NCBI GenBank assembly: GCA_964019695.1
Contig: OZ026518.1
Coordinates: 83,571,950-83,635,949 of the forward strand
Length of the DNA: 64,000 bases
Direction of reading: 5' to 3'
Origin: Loripinus fragilis
Taxonomy: Eukaryota; Mollusca; Bivalvia; Lucinida; Lucinidae
Below the pieces are notes generated by a model, which saw only the letters and a program-made list of their open reading frames with translations, made no database searches and was not told the origin of the DNA. A program made the translations under genes and the position numbers. Position 1 is the stretch's first letter. Each line of letters opens with the position of its first letter. Positions 55,801 through 64,000 of the stretch are shown one piece after another.

Positions 55801-58770
55801 AAGGTCCGCGCCTGTCGAATTTCTGGCAAAAATTCAATTTTCTAAAAATTGTATAAAATTGTGGAGAAACACTTCCTTTGATGAGAGGAACAAATAATTT
55901 TGCCAAAATATATTTTCCTAGCACAATTTAAGATAGTTCATGAATTTAATTATTTTTGTAAGGTCCGCGCCTGTCGAATTTCTGTCAAAAATTCAATTTT
56001 CCAAAAATTGCCTAAAATTGTGGAGAAACAATTCATTTGATGAGTGGAACAAATAATTTTGCCAAAAAATATTTTCTTAGCAGAATTTTTAGATAGTACA
56101 AAATTTTCCGTGATTTGTAAGGGCTGCGCCTATCCAATTTCCGTCAAAAATTCAATTTTCCAAAAATTGTTAAAATTGTGGAGAAACTCTTCCTTTGATG
56201 AGAGGAACAAATAATTTTGCCAAAATATATTTTCCTAGCACAATTTAAGATAGTACAAAATTTTCACTTTTTTTCTAAGGTCTGCTCCTGTCGAATTTCT
56301 GTCAAAAATTCAATTTTCCAAAAATTGCCTAAAACTGTTGAGAAAAATTTCCTTTGGTGAGAGGAACAAATTATTTTGCCAAAAAATATTTTCCTAGCAC
56401 AATTTAAGATAGTTCATAAATTTCATTATTTTTGTAACGTCCGCGCCTGTCGAATTTCTGTCAAAAATTCAATTTTCTAAAAATTGCCTAAAATTGTGGA
56501 GAAACGCTTCCTTTGATGAGAGGAACCAATAATTTTGCCAAAAAATATTTTCCTAGCACAATTTAAGATAGTTCATAAATTTCATTATTTTTGTAAGGGG
56601 CGCGCCTGCCGAATTTCTGTCAAAAATTCAATTTTCCAAAAATTGCCTAAAATTCTGGAGAAACACTTCCTTTGATGAGAGGAACAAATAATTTTGCCAA
56701 AAAATATTTTCTTAGCACAATTTAAGGTAGTTCATAAATTTCACTATTTTTGTAAGGCTCGCGCCCATCCAATTTCCGTCAAAAAATTCAATTTTCCAAA
56801 AATTGTTTAAAATTGTTGAGAAACACTTCCTTTGATGAGAGGAACAAATAATTTTGCCAAAATATATTTTCCTAGCACAATTTAAGATAGTACAAAATTT
56901 TCACATTTTTTCTAAGGTCCGCTCCTGTCGAATTTCTGTCAAAAATTCAATTTTCCAAAAATTGCCTAAAATTGTGGAGAAACAATTCATTTGAAGAGTG
57001 GAACAAATAATTTTGCCAAAAAATAGTTTCTTAGCACAATTTAAGATAGTACAAAATTTTCACAATTTTTGTAAGGACCGCCCTGTCGAATTTCTGTCAA
57101 AAATTCAATTTTCCAAAAATTGCCTAAAATTGTGGACAAACAATTCATTTGATGAGTGGAACAAATAATTTTGCCAAAAAATATTTTCTTAGCAGAATTT
57201 AACATAGTACAAAATTTTCACTTTTTTTGTTAGGTCCGCGCCTGTCCAATTTCTGTCAAAAATTCAATTTTCTAAAAATTGTATAAAATTGTGGAGAAAC
57301 ACTTCATTTGATGAATGGAACAAATAATTTTGCCAAAAAATAGTTTCTTAGCACAAATTAAGGTAGTTCATGAATTTCACTATTTTTGTAAGGTCCGCGC
57401 CCGTCGAATTTCTGTCAAAAATTCAATTTTCCAAAAATTGCTTAAATTGTGGAGAAACACATCCTTTGATGATAGGAATAAATATTTTTGCCAAAAATTA
57501 TTTTCCTAGCACAATTTAAGATAGTTCATAAATTTCATTATTTTTGTAAGGCCCACGCCTGTCGATTTCTGTCAAAAATTAAATTTTCCAAAAATTGCCT
57601 AAAATTGTGGAGAAACACTTCCTTTGATGAGAGGAACAAATAATTTTGCCAAAAAATATTTTCCTAGCACAATTTAAGGTAGTTCATAAATTTCACTATT
57701 TTTGTTAGGTTTGCGCCTGTCTGATTTCTGTCAAAAATTCAATTTTCCAAAAATTGCTTAAAATTGTGGAGAAACAGTTCTTTTGATGAGTGGAACAAAT
57801 AATTTTGCCATAAATTATTTTCTTAGCAGAATTTAACATAGTACAAAATTTTCTAAAAATTGTATAAAATTGTGGAGAAACACTTCATTTGATGAGTCGA
57901 ACAGATAATTTTGCCAAAAAATATTTTCTAAGCACAAATTGAGGTAGTTCATAAATTTCACTATTTTTGTAAGGTCCGCGCCTGTCGAATTTCTGTCAAA
58001 ATTCAATTTTCCAAAATTTGTTTAAAATTGTTGAAAAAAACTTCCTTTGATGAGAGGAACAAATAATTTTGCCAAAAAATATTTTCCTAGCACAATTTAA
58101 GATAGTTCATCAATTTCAGTATTTTTGCAAGGTCCGCGCCTGTCGAATTTCTGGCAAAAATTCAATTTTCTAAAAATTGTATAAAATTGTGGAGAAACAC
58201 TTCCTTTGATGAGAGGAACAAATAATTTTGCCAAAATATATTTTCCTAGCACAATTTAAGATAGTTCATGAATTTAATTATTTTTGTAAGGTCCGCGCCT
58301 GTCGAATTTCTGTCAAAAATTCAATTTTCCAAAAATTGCCTAAAATTGTGGAGAAACAATTCATTTGATGAGTGGAACAAATAATTTTGCCAAAAAATAT
58401 TTTCTTAGCAGAATTTTTAGATAGTACAAAATTTTCCGTGATTTGTAAGGGCTGCGCCTATCCAATTTCCGTCAAAAATTCAATTTTCCAAAAATTGTTA
58501 AAATTGTGGAGAAACTCTTCCTTTGATGAGAGGAACAAATAATTTTGCCAAAATATATTTTCCTAGCACAATTTAAGATAGTACAAAATTTTCACTTTTT
58601 TTCTAAGGTCTGCTCCTGTCGAATTTCTGTCAAAAATTCAATTTTCCAAAAATTGCCTAAAACTGTTGAGAAAAATTTCCTTTGGTGAGAGGAACAAATT
58701 ATTTTGCCAAAAAATATTTTCCTAGCACAATTTAAGATAGTTCATAAATTTCATTATTTTTGTAACGTCT
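52850..58770 (+). repeat. Higher-order repeat block 2: ~2,328-bp 15-mer
   Basis: The marker AATTGAGGTAGTTCATAAAT recurs at 53281, 55609 and 57937, exactly 2,328 bp apart. Identical 195-bp frames at 54987 and 57315 show the same shift. Units 2 and 3 share a truncated monomer (junction near 55520 and 57848) that is full length in unit 1. Unit 3 stops matching at about 58770. Confidence 0.9.
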
Positions 58771-60239
58771 GCGCCTGTCGAATTTCTGTCAAAAATTCAA
58801 TTTTCCAAAAAACTGCCTAAAATTGTGGAGAAACGCTTCCTTTGATGAGAGGAACCAATAATTTTGCCAAAAAATATTTTTCTAGCACAATTTAAGATAG
58901 TTCATACATTTCATTATTTTTGTAAGGTCCGCGCCTGCCGAATTTCTGTCAAAAATTCAATTTTCCAAAAATTGCCTAAAATTGTGGAGAAAAACTTCCT
59001 TTGATGAGAGGAACAAATAATTTTGCCAAAAAATATTCTTCTAGCACAATTTAAGATAGTTCATACATTTCATTATCTTTGTAACGTCCGCGCCTGTCGA
59101 ATTTCTGTCAAAAGTTCAATTTTCCAAAAATTGTATAAAATTGTGGAGAAACAATTCATTTGATGAATGGAACAAATAATTTTGCCAAAAAATATTTTCT
59201 TAGCAAAATTTCAGATAGTACAAAATTTTTACTATTTTTGTAAGGTCCGCGCCTGTCCAATTTCCGTCAAAAATTTAACTTTCCAAAAAATTGTTTAAAA
59301 TTGTGAAGGAACACTTCCTATGATGAGAGGAACAAATAATTTTGCCAAAATATATTCTCCTAGCACAATTTAAGATAGTTCATAAATTTCAGTATTTTTG
59401 CAAGGTCCGCGCCCGTCGAATTTCTGTCAAAAATTCAATTTTCTAAAAATTATAAAAAATTGTGGAGAAACACTTCCTTTGATGAGAGGAACCAATAATT
59501 TTGCTAAAAAATATTTTCCTAGCACAATTTTAGATAGTTCATAAATTTTCACTATTTTTGTAAGGTCCGTGCCTGTCGAATTTATGTCAAAAATTCAATT
59601 TTCAAAAAATTGCCTAAAATTGTGGAGAAACAATTCATTTGATGAGTGGAACAAATAATTTTGCCAAAAAATATTTTCTTAGCAGAATTTAACATAGTCC
59701 AAAATTTTCACTTTTTTTGTAAGGTCCGCGCCTGTGCAATTTCTGTCAAAAATTGAATTTTCTAAAAATTGTATAAAATTGTGGAGAAACACTTCATTTG
59801 ATGAGTCCTACAAATAATATTGCCAAAAAATATTTTCTAAGCACAAATTAAGATAGTTCATAAATTTCACTATTTTTGTAAGGTCCGCGCCTGTCGAATT
59901 TCTGTCAAAAATTAAATTTTCCAAAAATTGCCTAAAATTGTGGAGAAACACTTCCTTTGATGAGAGGAACAAATAATTTTGCCAATAAATATTTTCCTAG
60001 CACAATTTAAGATAGTTCATAAATTTCATTATTTTTGTAACATCCGAGCCTGTCGAATTTCTGTCAAAAATTCAATTTTTTAAAAATTGTATAAAATTGT
60101 GGAAAAACACTTCCATTGATAAGTGGAACCAATAATTTTGCTAACAAATATTTTCCTAGCACAATTTAAGATAGTTCATAAATTTCATTATTTTTGTAAG
60201 GTCCGCGCTTGTCGAATTTATGTCAAAAATTCAATTTTC

Positions 60240-63200
60240 CAAAAATATTTTAAACTTTTGTAGAAACCTTTCCTTTGATGAGTGGAATAAAGAATTTCCT
60301 CAAAAAAAAGTTTTTTAGCACAATTTAAGAGAGTACAAAATTTTCACTATTTTTGTAAGGTCCGCGCCTGTCGAATTTCCATCAAAAATTCAATTTTAGA
60401 AAAATTAACTAAAATTTTGTAGAAACCATTCCTTTGATGAGTGGAATAAAGAATTTACTCAAAAAATAGTTTCTTAGCACAATTTAAGATAGTAAAAAAA
60501 TTTCACTAATTTTGTAAGGTCCGCGCTTGTCGAATTTGTCAAAAAAATTCAATTTTCCAAAAATTGCCTAAAATTTTGTAGAAACCTTTCCTTTGATGAG
60601 TGGAATAAAGAATTTACTCAAAAAATAGTTTCTTAGCACAATTTAAGATAGTACAAAATTTTCACTATTTTTGAAAAGTCGCGCCTTTTCGAATTTCCGT
60701 CAAAAATTCAATTTTCCAAAAATTACTTCAAATTTTGTAGAAACCTTTCCTTTGATGAGTGGAATAAAGCATTTACTCAAAAATAGTTTCTTAGCACAAT
60801 TTAAGATAGTACAAAATTTTCACTATTTTTGTAAGGTCCGCGCCTGTCGAATTTTCCATCAAAAATTCAATTTTCCAAAAATTGCCTAAAACTTTGTAGA
60901 AAATTTTCCTTTGTTGAGTGGAATAAAGAATTTACTCAAAAAATAGTTTCTTAGCACAATTTAAGATAGTACAAAATTTTCACTATTTTTGTAAGGTCCG
61001 CGCCTGTCGAATTTCCATCAAAAATTCAATTTTCCAAAAATTGCCTCGAATTTTGTAGAAACCTTTCCTTTGATGAGTGGAATAAAGAATTTACTCAAAA
61101 AATAGTTTCTTAGCACAATTTAAGATAGTACAAAATTTTCACTATTTTTGCAAGGTTCGCGCCTGTCCAATTTCCGTCAAAAATTGCCTCAAATTTTGTA
61201 GAAACCTTTCCTTTGATGAGTGGAATAAAGAATTTACTCAAAAAATAGTTTCTTAGCACAATTTAAGAGAGTACAAAATTTTCACTATTTTTGTAAGCTA
61301 CGCGCCTGTCGAATTTCCATCAAAAATTCAATTTTAGAAAAATTGCCTAAAATTTTGTAGAAACCTTTCCTTTGATGAGTGGAATAAAGAATTTACTCAA
61401 AAAATAGTTTCTTAGCACAATTTATGATAGTACAAAATTTTCACTATTTTGTAAGGTCCGCGCCTGTCGAACTTCCATCAAAAATTCAATTTTCCAAAAA
61501 TTGCCTCAAATTTTGTAGAAACCTTTCCTTTGATGAGTGGAATAAAGAATTTACTCAAAAATAGTTTCTTAGCACAATTTATGATAGTACAAAATTTTCA
61601 CTTTTTTGTAAGGTCCGCGCCTGTCTAATTTCCGTCAAAAATTCCATTTTCCAAAAATATCCTAAAATTTTGTAGAAACCTTTCCTTTGATGAGTGGAAT
61701 AAAGAATTTACTCAAAAAATAGTTCCTTAGCACAATTTAAGATAGTACAAAATTTTCACTATTTTTGCAAGGTCCGCGCCTGTCGAATTTCCGTCAAAAA
61801 TTCAATTTTCCAAAAATTGCCTCAAATTTTGTAGAAACCTTTCCTTTGATGAGTGGAATAAAGAATTTCCTCAAAAAATAGTTTCTTAGCACAATTTAAG
61901 AGAGTACAAAATTTTCACTATTTTTGCAAGGTCCGCGCCTGTCGAATTTCCATCAAAAATTCAATTTTCCAAAAATTGCCTCAAATTTTGTAGAAACCTT
62001 TCCTTTGATGAGTGGAATAAAGAATTTACTCAAAAAATAGTTTCTTAGCACAATTTAAGATAGTACAAAATTTTCACTATTTTTGTAAGGTCCGCGCCTG
62101 TCGAATTTCCATCAAAAATTCAATTTTCCAAAAATTGCCTCAAATTTTGTAGAAACCTTTCCTTTGATGAGTGGAATAAAGAATTTACTCAAAAAATAGT
62201 TTCTTAGCACAATTTAAGATAGTACAAAATTTTCACTATTTTTGCAAGGTCCGCGCCTGTCGAATTTCCGTCAAAAATTCAATTTTCCAAAAATTGTCTC
62301 AAATTTTGTAGAAACCTTTCCTTTGATGAGTGGAATAAAGAATTTACTCAAAAAATAGTTTCTAAGCACAATTTAAGAGAGTACAAAATTTTCACTATTT
62401 TTGTAAGGTCCGCGCCTGTCGAATTTTCCATCAAAAATTCAATTTTAGAAAAATTGCCTAAAATTTTGTAGAAACCTTTCCTTTGATGAGTGGAATAGAG
62501 AATTTACTCAAAAAATAGTTTCTTAGCACAAGTTAAGATAGTACAAAATTTTCACTATTTTTGCAAGGTCCGCGCCTGTCGAATTTCCGTCAAAAATTCA
62601 ATTTTCCAAAAATTGCCTCAAATTTTGTAGAAACCTTTCCTTTGATGAGTGGAATAAAGAATTTCCTCAAAAAATAGTTTCTTAGCACAATTTTAGAGAG
62701 TACAAAATTTTCACTATTTTTGTAAGGTCCGCGCCTGTCGAATTTCCATCAAAAATTCAATTTTCCAAAAATTGCCTAAAACTTTGTAGAAACCTTTCCT
62801 TTGATGAGTGGAATAAAGAATTTACTCAAAAAATAGTTTCTTAGCACAATTTAAGATAGTACAAAATTTTCACTATTTTTGAAAAGTCGCGCCTTTTCGA
62901 ATTTCCGTCAAAAATTCAATTTTCCAAAAATTACTTCAAATTTTGTAGAAACCTTTCCTTTGATGAGTGGAATAAAGCATTTACTCAAAAATAGTTTCTT
63001 AGCACAATTTAAGATAGTACAAAATTTTCACTATTTTTGTAAGGATCGCGCCTGTCAAATTTCCATCAAAAATTCAATTTTATAAAAATTGCCTAAAATT
63101 TTGTAGAAACCTTTCCTTTGATGAGTGGAATAAAGAATTTACTCAAAAAATAGTTTCTTAGCACAATTTAAGAAAGTACAAAATTATCACTATTTTTGTA

Positions 63201-64000
63201 AGGTCCGCGCCTGTCGAATTTCCATCAAAAATTCAATTTTCCAAAAATTGCCTCAAATTTTGTAGAAACCTTTCCTTTGATGAGTGGAATAAAGAATTTA
63301 CTCAAAAAATAGTTTCTTAGCACAATTTAAGATAGTACAAAATTTTCACTATTTTTGTAAGGTCCGCGCCTGTCGAATTTCCATCAAAAATTCAATTTTC
63401 CAAAAATTGCCTCAAATTTTGTAGAAACCTTTCCTTTGATGAGTGGAATAAAGAATTTACTCAAAAAATAGTTTCTTAGCACAATTTAAGATAGTACAAA
63501 ATTTTCACTATTTTTGCAAGGTCCGCGCCTGTCGAATTTCCGTCAAAAATTCAATTTTCCAAAAATTGTCTCAAATTTTGTAGAAACCTTTCCTTTGATG
63601 AGTGGAATAGAGAATTTACTCAAAAAATAGTTTCTTAGCACAATTTAAGATAGTACAAAATTTTCACTATTTTTGCAAGGTCCGCGCCTGTCGAATTTCC
63701 GTCAAAAATTCAATTTTCCAAAAATTGCCTCAAATTTTGTAGAAACCTTTCCTTTGATGAGTGGAATAAAGAATTTCCTCAAAAAATAGTTTCTTAGCAC
63801 AATTTTAGAGAGTACAAAATTTTCACTATTTTTGTAAGCTCCGCGCCTGTCGAATTTCCATCAAAAATTCAATTTTAGAAAAATTGCCTAAAATTTTGTA
63901 GAAACCTTTCCTTTGATGAGTGGAATAAAGAATTAACTCAAAAAATAGTTTCTTAGCACAATTTAAGATAGTACAAAATTTTCACTATTTTTGCAAGGTT
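60240..64000 (+). repeat. Satellite class 2 monomers
   Basis: From about 60240 every monomer has ACCTTTCCTTTGATGAGTGG then AATAAAGAATTTACTC and AAAAAATAGTTTCTTAGC, in place of the class 1 GGAACAAATAATTTTGCC. The variant monomer with AAAAGTCGCGCCTTTTCGAA occurs at 60674 and 62882, 2,208 bp apart. Confidence 0.9.

Larger units (their letters stand above)
45787..64000 (+). repeat. Satellite DNA array, ~158-160 bp monomer, ~115 units, open at right edge
   Basis: Each monomer carries a GC-richer box (AAGGTCCGCGCCTGTCGAAT), then TCAAAAATTCAATTTTCC, AAAAATTG, a TTTGATGAG.GGAA box, and CTTAGCACAATTTAAGATAG or CCTAGCACAATTTAAGATAG. Periods measured from the first monomers are 159-160 bp. Variants include units missing about 12-15 bp of the GC box. 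No transposase or gene is embedded; all frames found in it are accidental. Length and head-to-tail layout fit a centromeric or heterochromatic satellite. Confidence 0.97.

Noticed and set aside
54987..63085. Four open frames inside the satellite, two pairs alike
   Set aside because: They are chance frames in satellite monomers; their likeness reflects unit duplication.
45787..64000. CENP-B box in the satellite
   Set aside because: No monomer read matches TTCGNNNNANNCGGG.
45787..64000. CRISPR-like array
   Set aside because: The repeats are contiguous 160-bp monomers without spacers, in animal DNA.

Overview
The window is nuclear DNA from an animal. It holds no prokaryote-style operons. It does hold a spliced forkhead gene, an APE-type LINE, a decayed C2H2 zinc-finger locus, dozens of short inverted-repeat elements (MITEs), tRNA-derived fragments and about 18 kb of satellite DNA. 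The AT-rich composition, the mix of short DNA-transposon relics, the ~160-bp satellite and a reverse-transcriptase relic of a type I associate with bivalve genomes all suggest a bivalve mollusc. That assignment is inference and was not searched.

Layout. 1-3824: 3' part of a LINE whose endonuclease/reverse transcriptase reading frame is uninterrupted. 3825-12300: non-coding DNA with nested MITEs, a local duplication and hairpin repeats. 12305-31423: one two-exon forkhead (Fox) gene on the + strand. Exon 1 is 12305-12446, the intron is about 17.9 kb, and exon 2 (30387-31423) carries the whole forkhead domain. The splice sites are canonical and the phases match, giving a 392-residue protein. The intron holds MITEs, a 2.35-kb element with long inverted ends, a (TA)n tract, tandem duplications and reverse-transcriptase debris. 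31424-37900: dense MITEs and hairpins. 37925-41760: a C2H2 zinc-finger locus on the - strand, frameshifted and broken by at least five MITEs and one tRNA-derived insert. In its middle sits an almost perfectly homogenised array of 84-bp finger units (39146-40450) that is still open. 41760-45786: a piggyBac-like element with TTAA at both ends, two long hairpins and minor repeats. 45787-64000: a satellite array of roughly 115 monomers of about 158-160 bp that runs off the right edge. It contains a 1,560-bp decamer repeated three times plus a shortened fourth copy, a ~2,328-bp 15-mer block, and a switch to a second monomer class near 60.24 kb.

The genes do not form a pathway. The Fox gene is the only clear candidate for a functional cellular gene. 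The LINE may be recent. The zinc-finger array is probably a relic re-amplified as a coding minisatellite. Two features stand out: the higher-order satellite, and a dispersed set of short hairpins that share outer flanks while their inner arms differ from copy to copy yet remain self-complementary.
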